From positions 3,658,001-3,722,000 of the forward strand of contig NC_088316.1 of assembly GCF_910592395.1 (NCBI RefSeq): a DNA stretch of 64,000 nucleotides. The letters run 5' to 3'. Made by a program: the position numbers and the translations under genes. Positions 1 through 12,156 of the stretch are shown here, one piece after another. How positions within the stretch are numbered: the stretch's first letter is position 1; each line of letters starts with the position of its first letter. Under the pieces are notes generated by a model, which saw only the letters and a list, made by a program, of their open reading frames with translations, ran no database searches and was not told where the DNA came from. Source of the stretch: Lineus longissimus. Lineage: Eukaryota > Nemertea > Pilidiophora > Heteronemertea > Lineidae.

Positions 1-836
1 CGCAAAACGAAACCATGGAAACCGACTTTTATTTCTGACATCCTTTATATGTTAAACTCCGGTAAACCAAGAAGAAATACAATAGGTTATAGATTATCGA
101 TTCATCACGAGATCAGTGTACAATTAAGTGTGATCGATTTTGAAATATTGTGTGTTGTTTGCGAATTTGACACATTATCATTGACTGGTGGGTTATCGTT
201 AACAACGGGTGCAACCACATCACATGCCCTGGTATAGCTGTGTGTTAGAAACTGGAGGTTGCGGGTTCGTGCTAGACGGATGCGAATTCCTCCTCTCATC
301 CATTAATCAATTTATCGTCCTTTTATCCTTTGATGTCATGTTTTTCTTGGGGTTCTATTGCAAAAACTTCTCTGAGCCAGCTCGAAGAAAATGCTGTGAA
401 GAATTAACTACATCATTTTATTAAAAAAATAGTCCGAAAAATAGAAATGCAATTAGGCCTACATGTATACACAATGCCGTAGTGCAGTCATCATGCATAC
501 ACCTTTACTGTCAACTTGATATACATCTGTCTACACAAAAACAATATTGAAATTCATATTCAATACGTATATTAGTGACGAAATTGGAAATTTTCAGATT
601 CAATTACAAATTTAAAACTTTTAACCAACGTGGGACTCTTATATCTGCACAAAGTTGCACGAACTAAAATTAGTTCGTCTAATATAGAATCCTTTGTCAT
701 CAGGATATTTAATCCTAGGACATTTATAACCGTTACACTGCGGTACTCTGATGGCTTTTTTCCGGAGAATGGGCTTGTCGTAAAAACATGATTTTAACAT
801 CTGGTTTTACCCTCTCATCCCCTCGTGTCATTTCAG
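1..836 (+). other. 5' flank/intron of SQSTM1 with a transposon fragment
   Basis: No coding exon is recognisable here. The stretch ends in a pyrimidine-rich acceptor (TTTCAG) at 831-836 that opens the ZZ exon of SQSTM1, so it is most simply the intron between the off-window PB1 exon(s) and that exon. Bases about 450-640 are a degenerate copy of the TTAA-flanked element that is complete at 45774-46006 and 51853-52088; they share the phrases ACACAATGCC and TAGTGCAGT and the tail ATTCAATTACAAATTT. Confidence 0.6.
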
Positions 837-2824
837 CGGGCAAGGGCACTCAGCCATCGTCAACCTCGGGCAAGAAAGGTGATGGCAACGCCACCAGCGA
901 GGAGACTAAAGAGGAGACCGATGACGGTCCTCACCATCCCCACATCGTCTGCGACGGATGCGAGGGCTCCGTCAGGGGAGTCCGCTTCAAATGCAAAGTC
1001 TGCCCGGACTACGACTTGTGCAGGAAGTGCAAACGCCAAGGAAAACATCCCGAACATCCGATGACAGCTATCAGAAAACCCATGCCGCATCCCTGGGCTG
1101 GCGTCTTCGTCAACGGGCGCCACTTCGGCGGCCCGTGCAGTGGTGGATCACCCCATTTTGGTCCCCCGCCGCCGTTCTGCCCTCCTCCGCCATGCGGTCC
1201 CGAGGGCGCAGGCGGGCCAGGCTGCCATGGGCCACAGATGCCCGGCTTCACCGGCACTCCACCAAATTTCAATGGACCATGGGGCCGTTTCTTTCGGAGA
1301 CAGATGAGGAAGTTCTGGCGGGAGCAAGGTAAACAACAGGAAAAGGGAGCAGACGGTAAAACAGCAGACGAGAAGGAACCGAATGAGGAAGAGGAGGAAG
1401 ACGACGTGGAATGTTCTCCCGAAGAATATCTTCAAAATGTCGGCGAGCAAGTTGCGGCCATGCTGGACCCACTTGGTAAGTTTAGTTTCCCGTTTTAATC
1501 AAGTGGTGTAGCAGTAGAATGTATCTCATGACATAAAGTCAAGCGACAGCAGCAATTGATGTGTTTCTGTCAGATTATTTCTTCCGCAATGCAAATAAAC
1601 AGGCATAAGGAGTTGCGCATATGAGTAGGCCTACTCAAGTTAGGATGGACGGCTCAGTGACATCTATACACCATCTTTTGGTGGGTGGTCGCATTATTTT
1701 GATGTTTACAATCTTTTCTTCCCAGGTATTGACGTGCAAGTTGATGTTGAACACGCCACGGCCAAGCCCCAGACCTGCGGGAAAGGCGGAAAGTGTGGTC
1801 GCGGCAACCCCATGGATGCAGGGCAGGGGGTAGGTACTATTATAGTGATTTTATCAATCTCTCAGTGCACATCGGGCACGTGGACACCTTGCCAAGTGTT
1901 TAAGGTTGGGTATATTTATAAAGAAAGAAGATGTGAAAGGTCTGAAGAGTGAATCTTTGATTGCCAACACCACGGCCAAATTGTCCGTTGCCCTTTGAGC
2001 CAGTACAGTTCACACTCCGACGCAGTGGATCGGACTCGTCCCTCTCTCGGCGCTAATATACTTTTTTGTGTTTTGAGATTCGACTAATAATTGTACCTGT
2101 CGAAACATTTCGTACAGACGAAGGCACACATCTTCAGCAGCTGCTAACATGAAGTTTACTTATTTCTCAATCTCATTTCTTTGCAGGGCTCCAGCCACAG
2201 CAACAGCGATGAGAATGAATGGACCCTTGTCACACCGGATGCGTCTGCTCCCCAAGAGGAGGATGAGGACGAGGAGCCGTCTCACAATGGCATTCCCCTT
2301 CTCGGTAAGTAGCTGTACGGAAAACCATCCTCGAGCTGACTCTAAATCGTCCATCCCACAGTTGAAAAGGGAGTATTTCGTACGCAGAATATTTTTGGGT
2401 TAACCAGCAGTCGTACTTTGAGACGTTAATTGTTTTTCGGAATTAGATGTACATCTTTTGTTGAGAAGACTAGTTTGTGGTAAATAGTGAATTTATCATA
2501 CACTCTCAGAAATAACGGTTTTTTAGGTTTTTAAAAACCTTTTCGGTTAGTTTTTCAGAAGCATAACAACTTTCTTAGCAATACTCTAAAGATTTTTCGA
2601 AAGGTCCATCACACCAAAAATGATGATAAATGTTCTGATCCGTTATCATTCCAGAACCCAAGATCGCCCACGCCCTGAATCAGATGAAGGCCATGGGCTT
2701 CTCCGACGACGGTGGCTGGCTGAGTCGCCTGTTGATCGCCAAGGACGGCGACATCGGACAAGTCCTTGATGCCCTGAAGCCCTCACTCAACGCCCAGAAC
2801 ATGATGGGCGATCACGTGGCTTAG
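837..2824 (+). CDS. SQSTM1: Sequestosome-1 / p62 selective autophagy receptor, 3' part (5' exons off window)
   Basis: Four exons, frame-checked: 837-1475, 1726-1829, 2187-2304 and 2655-2824 (stop TAG). p62 is a cytoplasmic scaffold that binds ubiquitylated cargo and LC3/Atg8. Exon 1 here carries a ZZ zinc finger (VCDGCEGSV...[10 protein letters not shown]) followed by a Gly/Pro-rich linker. Its end joined to exon 2 reads [14 protein letters not shown], a signature of p62. Exon 3 holds an LC3-interacting motif, DENEWTLV, with acidic residues before the Trp. Exon 4 is the UBA domain ([14 protein letters not shown], then DIGQVLDAL). The PB1 domain needed for self-assembly is not in the window. 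I see no KEAP1-binding STGE/ETGE motif after the LIR, where vertebrate p62 has one. An AATAAA at 3729-3734 is a possible poly(A) signal. Confidence 0.95.
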
Positions 2825-3063
2825 GATGAGGATCGACCCCTGGCGGAGGCACTCGGAACTATAGATGTCCGTTCCCTTCAGACAGCTTTAGACTGTGAAA
2901 ACTCGCAGAGACGGGGACTTGATCTTGAGAGCAAAATACTTCGGATTATATCAACTCGACTACATCATTGTTTGATTAACCTTGACTTTTTGTGATAGAC
3001 GTTTTTATGATATGAATGTGAAACAGCATTAATAATACTTTACATTAGAATCCCCCGATTTAA
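2825..3063 (+). other. Probable SQSTM1 3' UTR
   Basis: This non-coding sequence follows the SQSTM1 stop codon and runs into a transposon at 3064. No other gene is visible. Confidence 0.4.
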
Positions 3064-3266
3064 AGGGGGACTATAGGCAGGAGCAAGGGGGTCAGAGAGA
3101 GAGGCTAATATGCACAGTAAGAGGACAGGGCCGTGCTGATTCAGCATACTTATAGTCCTCCTACAAGCGTGAATATAAGTTTGATGTACTACCAGATGGG
3201 TGAGACCCCTATTGGGGACTTTGTGTAACTTAAAATAGCCTACATAGCTCCTGCTATAGATACCCT
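3064..3266. mobile_element. TTAA-flanked MITE, 203 bp
   Basis: The ends are inverted repeats (left AGGGGGACTATAGGCAGGAG, right CTCCTGCTATAGATACCCT) flanked on both sides by TTAA (3060-3063 and 3267-3270). There is no coding capacity. The reverse complement of its right half matches 19713-19795, so this is a family. A TTAA duplication with AGG termini fits Kolobok-like or piggyBac-like elements. Confidence 0.75.
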
Positions 3267-4080
3267 TTAACGGGCCGTTCTGAACACATGCACCATATAT
3301 CCCACTTTCTCTCGATGAATATGCTATACATGTATAAGCCAATTGTTTTTCTATGTTTTTTTTTAAAATTCTGTTCTTACCGAACGACGAACCTCACAAT
3401 ATTTTCTCTCAAATTAAGATGTTTTCGATAATGTTGCCATGGTAACTAAACAAAACTTGTGTTTATATCTTCGAGTGATTAATAAGTATATCATTATGTC
3501 CGAGTGCCTCCATGTACAATAGTTCGTGACTTAATTACAAAATGACATACATGTATAACTAATTAAAATAGCACTACTTTTATTTACAAGATAATGGTTT
3601 GGAATATCCGAATATGGAACACTGGGATTATGTGGTGATAATTATCAAAATTGTCTGTAACACTGTGAATAACAGCCTATTAGACTTATGTGTGCAAAAG
3701 TGCATGTATTTCCTTGAGAGTGGTAAATGAATAAAATAATATTATTTAACATTATTCGTTATATTGTCGATTGTGTTACGTCATGTAAACATGTATTGTG
3801 TAGAAACAACCCAGTCCAAGGTCTGTTTCAAAAGCGCAAAATTCACGTTATCCCCTACTGTCAAGTTAAGTATCCTTAAAGCTGAACTGCATGCACAAAA
3901 CCAGAGCGTCCCATGCGGCAATAGTAAGAAATTCAAACTATCGAAATGTCCTTCTGAATACGGCCTGAAACATGATAGACATCCAATGCTTCGATGCGCT
4001 TGATTTCACAAACCAGCAAGCCACAGGACGATGAGGACAGTCTCGGAGAATTATGGAAGAGAAAAAAAAATCAGAATCTT

Positions 4081-4142
4081 CTCCAGGGATTCGAACCCGG
4101 TAACTCGGGCTCAGAATACGAACGCTCTAACCGTCTGAGCTG
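4081..4142 (-). pseudogene. tRNA-like pseudogene in left arm of the fold-back element
   Basis: On the minus strand the segment reads AGCTCAGACGGTTAGAGCG (A-box-like, with a GCTC/GAGC D-stem) and later GGTTCGAATCCC (a B box and T-loop). The anticodon stem does not pair and the acceptor end is a C run. It is therefore a tRNA-derived relic, not a working tRNA gene. Confidence 0.5.
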
Positions 4143-4424
4143 GGGGGGGGGGGGGGCTTTCTTGTGAACAGCTGCCAGCAAATATATCTTATATGAATGG
4201 CGATTCTGCTTTATTTTTGATCAAGTACATGTAATAGAAGAAGATACCAAGACAAAGGTGAACATTCCTAAGAGAAAACGTAGACTCCGCATACATAATC
4301 ACGCACAAAAAATGACTTTCTTCCTGCAGTTGTCCACTGGAAGCCGCTCAAAGATGTTGAACAATGATTACACACAAATGTTTGCACATTCTATAAAGGC
4401 GTACAAAACGACAGGCATTTCAAG

Positions 4425-4495
4425 CAGACCAGTGGTCTTGAGGATAAGAGTGTTGGCAAATAAAACCAGAGGTCTCGAGTTCGAGTCCCGATTAG
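4425..4495 (+). pseudogene. tRNA-like pseudogene in right arm of the fold-back element
   Basis: A good B-box-like AGTTCGAGTCCC lies at about 4477-4488, preceded by a degenerate A-box region (GGTCTTGAGGATAAGAG). It sits in inverted orientation to the tRNA-like segment at 4081-4142. It is too degraded to name an amino acid. Confidence 0.35.
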
Positions 4496-4700
4496 AGGAC
4501 CTTTTTATTTTTTTTCCTTCCAGAATTCTCTGCGAAGGTCCACATCGTCCCACGGCTTGCTGGTTTGTGAAATCAAGCGCATCGAAGCATTGGAGGTCCA
4601 TCGTGTTTCAGGCCGTATTCAGAAGGGCCTTTCGGTCGTTTGAATTTCTTACTATTGCCGCATGGGGTGCTCTGGTTTTGTGCATGCAGTTCAGCCTTAA

Positions 4701-6504
4701 AGCGGATGGTTCGAATACACATTCCCGAGTAAGGCCGAAGCCGAGTACTCGGGATTGTTCGTGATGTGCATTTGTATCTTATACTGGAAACACCCGCTAC
4801 CAGTGCACGAATCGAAGCGAGGCATTCTCTACATATTTTGTAAATCATACAAAGAACTATGGTTGGAAACCTCTATTAAAAATAACCTGTGGTGGCATTC
4901 GGCGAATCGAAAGAAAAAAGCTATTTTGTTAAATCGATAAGACTCGCCGATAAAGCGTTCACGGTTTATTTAGCATATATATGATCAGTTGCCACAGTAA
5001 CGAACTGTTTGCCAATTTCTCACAATTTTTTCAAAACAAACAGAGACTTAAAATTTGCTGATATACATCAAATAATTTATAACAACGCGCAACGATTTCG
5101 TATTGATTTTAAGGATTTTTATATTTGGAATTCAACAAAACGCACCAAGTAATTACGAAGTTATCATATTGTGTGAATGTTCTATTACCCTGGGACTCTG
5201 CAGTGAACCTTGCCAAAGGGCTTAGTATCGCAATAGTCTTTGGAAAAAAGCGCAGCACAATATGCCTCAATTCTATTCGTATCACGACAATGTAACCTTT
5301 GAAGTTGTGTCTGTAAATTATATTATGTATTGCTGAACCTAATTCAACATAAAATGACTTGGAGTTTTTGAAAATTGCTTTTCCAATTCTAATACCAGTA
5401 GCTAGATATTGTTTACACCCAAAATTCAAATATACTTATTTAGAACCCTATGTTTTACATTTAAATTCAAAATTTTAACAGTGAGGAAAAGGTTGACATT
5501 TTAAAAACCATTGAGACATAATATTCATAAGCTGTGAAAGTAGTGAATGCCATATAGACAAGGGCAGCTCCATCGCCGGAAAATTCACAAATTTGGATAG
5601 TTGGCGGCCGGAATGCGGCCGCGATGATCAGAATCACGACGTTATCTACCTTGCCACAACTGGATTTGCCGCCACGATACGCAAGAAAGGAGTTTTGAAA
5701 TTCTCTACCACGAGCATCTCTGTCGACGAGGGACGTTTTCTTCTACACTTGACGTTAGACGCGCTTATTGAACTGTTTTTCAATCATGATCAGGGGCGGT
5801 CCAAGACTCAGGGAAGGCACCCGGCCCTCCCTTCTCAAAATTGATGGTCATATTTAGGGAGATACCATCCTGAGATCAGGCTTTTTCTACTCCTACTGCG
5901 TCATATACAAAATATCGACAGGCGGAGTATGTTGAAAACCACTGGTTATGCCAGGATGGGGAGATAAATGCGCTTATATGGATTTCTACTATAGCTTTAA
6001 CTACCCGCCTCTATTATCTATAATATCATTCAATCATTCAATCATGTGAGAAGTGAGTTGTTTACCAGTAAAAGTCAAAATCGATGCAGATTTGAAATTT
6101 CCTGAATTAATATTGATTTCAACTGCACAATTTGTAACACAATGCCTGTATAATCGCCGAGTGCCGTGAATATATGTTCCAGTCATATTTGCGTCATGGC
6201 GGTTGTTGCCATGGCAACGGATGCATAGGGCCTCTTAATCGGAAAAGGCCAAAAGGTATGATTTGAGCAAGTCTGTATACCAGCATTTGCCACCTGCTCG
6301 ACCCCCTAACTCTTGCCTTTAGTCCCCCTGTTTGTAGGGGTGCTAACTTGATAAAATAAGAAATTAAAATAACACGTGCATGTATATATCTTAACCTTCG
6401 TGTTAATATCCAATGCATAAATTGTACATGTTAGTTTGAACATATAAATAAAAAAGTTTATTTACAAGAGACGTATCGTCTGTTCGAGGTAAATGATCAA
6501 AACT
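4701..6504. other. Intergenic, no gene recognised
   Basis: Only short ORFs without recognisable domains or convincing splice context occur here. I see no RNA gene. Confidence 0.5.
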
Positions 6505-6582
6505 GCAGTCATTATCATTGTCATTATCATTGTCATTATTATCGTGCTATTATCATTGTCATTATCATGTCATTATCGTCAT
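6505..6582 (+). repeat. Imperfect CATTATCATTGT microsatellite
   Basis: Alternating CATTATCATTGT and CATTATTATCGT units run for about 75 bases. Confidence 0.75.
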
Positions 6583-6627
6583 TAGCGCTCCTCAACTAGC
6601 AAAGGAACGTTTCGTCGGCGTTTTGGC

Positions 6628-6765
6628 TAATAGGGTGTTTTAGCAAATCCCCGCAACGCCAAGGTGAACGCCCATCCCATTAACCTCCTGCATTATAACT
6701 ATGTTGAAGAATAGGATAGGCATTCGCGTTGACGTTTCGGGAACTTTGCGAAAACTCCCTATTAT
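6628..6765. mobile_element. Small MITE with TAATAGGG ends
   Basis: The left end, TAATAGGGTGTTTTAGCAAA, is matched by an inverted right end TTTGCGAAAACTCCCTATTA. The element is about 138 bp with no coding capacity. A TA flank is likely. Confidence 0.55.
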
Positions 6766-7127
6766 ACAAGTGCTCTTTTCACCAGTCAAATTTTACACCA
6801 TCCATGAATACTGAGGGCCAGTTGTGTGCTCCTCCTGTACATATTATTACCGAAGGGAGGTATACCGAGTGAAAGCCCTGAAGCCAGCTCAGGGCGAGGT
6901 CTACACAATGATGTGGCCGTGCCGATGTATCGGCGTTGTGCGTAAAAGGAGGAGAAAGGAGTAGACTTTAGGATTGACGTTCACCGCCGGTAAGTCGGCA
7001 TACTTTTAGCTAGTAAAACGTTCCTATCCTTTTAACAGGCGGAGACTGAATCAGCATCAGATGCAGGTCAGGACAGTGTCATTGACGCTTCGCCTAATTG
7101 TGGACACAAAAACCACCCGTCTTAACT

Positions 7128-10100
7128 TCATTCAAGCGGACTATCCCTTCGGATGAACCCCTTGCTCTTGTCCAACACGAATGACTCGGTGTAACCAGCC
7201 TCTGCGTAAAGTTCCTTGCACTCGAGGTCAATTAGCCTGAGCTCGTATACGCTCATGCCCTTCCAGGCGTTAGCGGTGGCGGACCCGTTGGCGCGGGTCA
7301 GGCCGAAAGCTCCTCCAATATCGGCGTCAGCTTGAACCATCTGCGTCAAAGACTCCTCCATATTTTGCGGCATATCTTCGGCCATCAGCTCATAGATTTC
7401 CCTGGCCGCCTGGCCAGGGTTTTCGGCCATATTTTCATAACGCAACGTGAGGAAGTTCTTTGTAAACATTTTCTCCAGGCGTCGACGGATGCGAATGTCA
7501 TATAACATTGAGGTGCACAGATGTCGCGCCTCTTCGCTAAGTTTTTCCGAGCGCATGTATTTTAAACTTAATCTGGAGCGAAGAATTCCCCGGGGGTCGC
7601 GCAATAAATGAACGACTAGAATACTAGGATACTTGATCAACAAGTCTACAACTGTCTCCATACTCGTTCGAATTATCTTGGCAACTCGAATAACACTCCT
7701 GTCGCAACGGAATTGAACTTCCGGAATGCACTGCTTCATGATAGTCCAAAGCTTCTCAGTACACATGCGCAACCGGTTCAATCTGTCCAAATCGTACCCA
7801 GTTCCAGTGACATTATTGTGCAAAACCTCGTTCAACTTTTGTCGACAGAGATGCGCCTCTTTTGTCGTATACTCAGCGGAGAGATTGGGACAAAATTCTG
7901 TTTCCAGTTCGTCACAGGTGATTGCAAGTTTTATGCCACTCGCTTGGTAGTTGAAACACTGGTTATAATTCTTCAGGGATTCCGAGGCATGTATGTACCC
8001 ATGGCGTCCTAAAGTCTTCATGCTCAGTTGGGACAGCTCGCACCTCATGACGTGCGCGATCTCGGCCGTCAACGCGTCGCTCTCGTACTGTGGGATATGT
8101 CTAGAAAAGGGAAAAAAGAGGACAACGTATATTAATTGTATTGCTTTGTCAAAGCACCTTTGCACTATGCACCTTCTGCACCAGATTTTATACATCTTTT
8201 CGTATGAAATAAACATACTAGTATATATAATTGTATCCAGGAGGGATACATATTGGTAATGATTCGTTTGTATATACTCAGAAAATATTGTGTGCAGGCC
8301 TATTGCTCGTTCATGTTAAAGTTTTCTACGTGTTTTCTATGGGTTTTTTTGTGATTCAGTGATCGTTCGATGATTTTTCTGTTGATTCCGATATCGCCAC
8401 GCGCCTGTTCTACATCCGGGACCTCTGGGTGTAAATGGGGTTCTGTGTTGGCAGAGGGAACATCGTTCGTTATGCTTGGAGAATGGTAACGCATATCAAA
8501 CATACTCTACTTCGCACTAACCTGATAGATCCGTTTCTCCAGATACTGTACTGAATTGGCAGAGTTTCCACGCCCAGTTTCGGCTCGCCGTACAGATCTC
8601 TGATAGGCCCCTTGAGCGGCTCAAACCAGTAGAAAGAGGCCGGGTGTTTGGAGATGATCTTGCCGGCAAAGCTCGAACCTCCCCTGAAAGGAAACTAGCA
8701 CTGAATCAAACAAGTCCCCCTTACTGTGCATTTTCGTCATCTGCAGATCCAGACCCCCCTATTTATCGTGCTCCTGCAGATGAGATTTGAAATTGAATGA
8801 ACAGGACGAAACATGAGATGAATATTCATGACTATACAGGGGCGAAGCTAGCTTTTGATCGGGGGGGGGGAGGGGGCAAAATGACACTTTTTGATAATTT
8901 TCGGTCAAAATCACAGCGACTGTGCCCCCCTCCCCCCCCTCCCCCCCCCCCCCCCCCCCAACCCAGCTATACGCCAATGCATTCTTCCTCACCTCTGGTA
9001 GCCGAATACCAGTAATGGTATCGCGGACGTCATCATGTCTTTGGTACCGTGCGCCTGGATGTATTCTCGGGCGCCTTGCAGCTTCTTCTCCACACGTATG
9101 AGCTCTGGGTGTCTCTCCAGCTGGAATGTGCAAGAATTTTTGCATGAATGTTAGTTTTTTATGACTGAAATGGCTTCCAGTAGTACGGTGGCTGTAAAAG
9201 GCCACGCAAAATCATTTTTTTAGAATGCCCGAATTTATTTTTTATAACTCGAGCGCTCGACTTATAACTCGAGCGCTCGACTTATATCTCGAGCGCTCGA
9301 CTTATATCTCGAGCGCTCGACTTACGTAAAGGTCACGCAAAATCTTTTTTAGAATGCCCGAGTTTATTTTTCATAACTCGAGCGCTCGAGTTATGAAAAA
9401 TAAACTAAAAAAGATTTTGCGTGACCTTTACGTAAGTCGAGCGCTCGAGATATAAGTCGAGCGCTCGAGATATAAGTCGAGCGCTCGAGATATAAGTCGA
9501 GCGCTCGAGTTATAAAAAATAAATTCGGGCATTCTAAAAAAAAGATTTTGCGTGGCCTTTTACAGCCACCGTAGTAAAAGGCCACGCAAAATATTTTTTT
9601 TAGAATGCCCGAATTTATTTTTTATAACTCGAGCGCTCGACTTATAACTCGAGCGCTCGACTTATATCTCGAGCGCTCGACTTACGTAAAGGTCACGCAA
9701 AATCTTTTTTAGTTTATTTTTCATAACTCGAGCGCTCGAGTTATGAAAAATAAACTCGGGCATTCTAAAAAAGATTTTGCGTGACCTTTACGTAAGTCGA
9801 GCGCTCGAGATATAAGTCGAGCGCTCGAGATATAAGTCGAGCGCTCGAGATATAAGTCGAGCGCTCGAGTTATAAGTCGAGCGCTCGAGTTATAAAAAAT
9901 AAATTCGGGCATTCTAAAAAAAAGATTTTGCGTGGCCTTTTACAGCCACCGTACATTTCCAAAACTGCATCGCAACAATCATTATAAGAGATCAGCATTG
10001 TGTGATAGGCCTATATACATATGGCGGCGCATGGTGTCAAACAGGGCTATTATCCTCCTGGCACAAATTGTCCCTTTAATTCAAGCATCAAAATACTTTG

Positions 10101-12156
10101 ATAAACCGAAAAGAGCATTAAATCAGAAAATATCAAACGATACGGGGCCGTTACAGCCTACTCAACATTTGAGACAATCCTAAAGTCACCTGCGAGTTTC
10201 TTACACATGACCTCGACCTTGAACAAGGTCACTGATGAAACTTGAAGACTGATGACTTACATTCTAGTGGCAGTGAATTAGGTCAAAAGTTCGGAATAGT
10301 AATTATTACAAGCAGTCGATGAAAAACGACTGCGGAGGAGTGTAATTTCTTACCATTGCTCTCCAGTTAAAAGTTGCCGATGGGGCCTCAGCACTTTTGG
10401 CGTCGCCTGAAACAAAACGTGAACTGAAAACTGAGTGGTGGAATATTTTTCCCGCCCAACCAGGATGTACCCATGGAAAGCCGGATGTAGCGATGTAGCT
10501 TTATGGCCGAGTGTTTGAAAATCGAGAAGCGGAGTGTATCGAAAACGCTGTTTATGCGAGGATGGTTGCTCATAGGTACACTCCGGCTGCAGTGGACTGG
10601 CATCATAATGACGAATGAAATGGAATGCATAGGAGCATAGGAGTCGACACACGGGCAGATTCCCTCTTTAAATTCGTAGTCAAGATTACTGAAATAGGCC
10701 GCTCTATCTTCTCACTGAAACTGAGAAGGGCGACACTCCGTTCAAGTCGGGAAGTTTGTCGTTTACGTTAAATATCTTAACCACCCTATGCATCGATATT
10801 TACCTGTGACGGTGTTGCTGCGAATGTAGTAGAAGTAAGACTGAAGAAAGACGTTGAAGATGGCCACAGATACCAGAAACCATTTCAGCTTACCGCCACG
10901 CAATAACACGGAGCTGAAAAGGAAAGGATGCACAATGTGATTATTGTAAATGCTGTCAGGTGCCGTCACTGCTTTACGTTAGGAGCTCCTGTCACGATGC
11001 ACAATCACATTACTGTACAGGTCGTCAGGAGCCGTCACGGCTTTAAGTTGGCAGCCACTTTTATGGCTACTGATAGTTGTTAGTTGAAAATTGTCGGTAA
11101 TTTAGGTATTTCTAGGCCTGATTACGGTCAATAGTTCAACTCCCCATGCCCCAAGTTCATGAAACGGTTCATGGTATGAATGGGCGAGCTTCTCTCTGTT
11201 GGCAAGATGTAGGACATAGTATTCAGCATGACCCATTTCCATCCGGGTACGATATAAAGATCAGTTATGATATAGAATCCAACGTCTTCTGTCAAGTTTG
11301 TTCTCGTGTATACCGGTGTAGAAGTTTAAAATGTCCTAGGATAGAATGCCCGGGATACAAAGGATTCTATTATGCGCTTCAATCTCTGAGCTATTGACGG
11401 TCAGGGTCCGGCTCTATAGAACCTTATTGCAGAATGCAATAGGGCCGGACACTTTTTTTTCAGGGGGGCATTTGTTACTGTTACACCGGACTCACAACTT
11501 GGGAAGAAAGGACAACCCGCAATTTACGACAAAACTGCACACATTATTAGGCAAGCAGCTTTGCCTTACACTCCGGACGCAGTGGATTGACCTCATCTCT
11601 AGCTCTAAGAGTGATATAAAGGAAGACGAATTCGCTGCCTCGGAAGTTGCTCCGCGCCGCCAAAGGCCCACGACCTTTACAAACATTTCAGAATGAGTTT
11701 TGGTGTCATCTTACAGAGTTTTATTTTATCTTCAATGTGGTTCTACATGATAACATGGTATAAACAGCTAATAGCAATGATTATACGGTTATTTTAGGGA
11801 ATACTGGAAAATCGGTCGGGAAACAATGCGTTGCATTTCGATGGTGGGTTCCCGAGGAGTAGTAACTACATTTTCAGAAAAACGAGAAAATCGGTCAAGA
11901 ACCGTTGTGACCTTCTTTGCAAGTCGAGACCGGTGTAATAGTTTTAAACGTCCTCGGATAGGGGCGAGGGATCGCTTTCAACATCTCAGGTTTGCATTGA
12001 AGGTCATCATGGTCATTGATCTTTATACGACCATACAATCATGTCGGCCAACTTTTTCCAGGGATTACATTTATGACCACCACACCACTAACCTAACTGC
12101 ATTGATATAAACAAGTTTGCTACTTACATGTACCGGCCTAGTCCTTCGCGTGCCAT
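7128..12156 (-). CDS. Golgi carbohydrate 6-O-sulfotransferase-like protein (CHST1-7-like family)
   Basis: Six exons: 12128-12156, 10804-10913, 10354-10406, 8993-9120, 8522-8683 and 7128-8100 (stop TGA 7128-7130), giving 484 residues. The start ATG (12154-12156) leads nine codons to a GTAAGT donor. Residues 21-40 (WFLVSVAIFNVFLQSYFYYI) form a single type II signal-anchor. The PAPS 5'-phosphosulfate loop QRGGSSF is at about 106-112, and the 3'-phosphate motif LLRDPRGILRSR at 326-337. FYWFEPL follows the first motif, as is usual for Gal/GlcNAc/GalNAc sulfotransferases. Such enzymes move sulfate from PAPS to sugar hydroxyls of glycans in the Golgi lumen. Length and motifs fit a complete enzyme. 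The acceptor sugar cannot be read from sequence. Intron 9121-10353 contains the palindromic element at 9186-9951. Confidence 0.92.
8926..8959 (+). repeat. Long C-run in sulfotransferase intron
   Basis: A nearly pure C tract (about 30 C) lies opposite a G-rich stretch at 8861-8876 in the same intron. It is prone to assembly and length error. Confidence 0.7.
9186..9951. mobile_element. Dimeric MITE built of CGAGCGCTCG palindromes
   Basis: The outer ends are CGGTGGCTGTAAAAGGCCAC and its inverted copy, flanked by TA (9184-9185 and 9952-9953). There are two head-to-tail units (9186-9571 and about 9574-9951), and the second lacks the first nine terminal bases. Each unit is itself almost fully self-complementary. 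I count about 18 copies of CGAGCGCTCG, spaced every 18-20 bp by TTATA- or ATATA-type linkers, with their orientation reversed about the centre. The element lies in an intron of the sulfotransferase and codes for nothing evident. Confidence 0.75.
10022..10086 (+). mobile_element. Fragment of the 62182-62484 MITE family
   Basis: GGCGGCGCATGGTGTCAA, TTATCCTCCTGGC and TTGTCCCTTTAA occur in the same order as in the right part of the element at 62182-62484. The left half is missing. Confidence 0.6.

Larger units (their letters stand above)
3880..4696. mobile_element. Fold-back element with long inverted arms, TTAA-flanked
   Basis: The left arm starts AGCTGAACTGCATGCA at 3880. Its inverted copy ends at 4696. 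Similarity between the arms runs for about 145 bp at high identity, then continues weakly inward through two tRNA-like segments. TTAA flanks both ends (3876-3879 and 4697-4700). A G16 run sits at about 4141-4156. No transposase is present. Confidence 0.7.

Noticed and set aside
4081-4142. Functional tRNA gene
   Set aside because: The anticodon stem and acceptor stem do not pair, although A and B boxes are recognisable.
5593-5844. 83-codon plus-strand ORF beginning MDSWRPECG
   Set aside because: The start is a non-ATG codon, no homology is recognised, and no flanking splice sites extend it convincingly.
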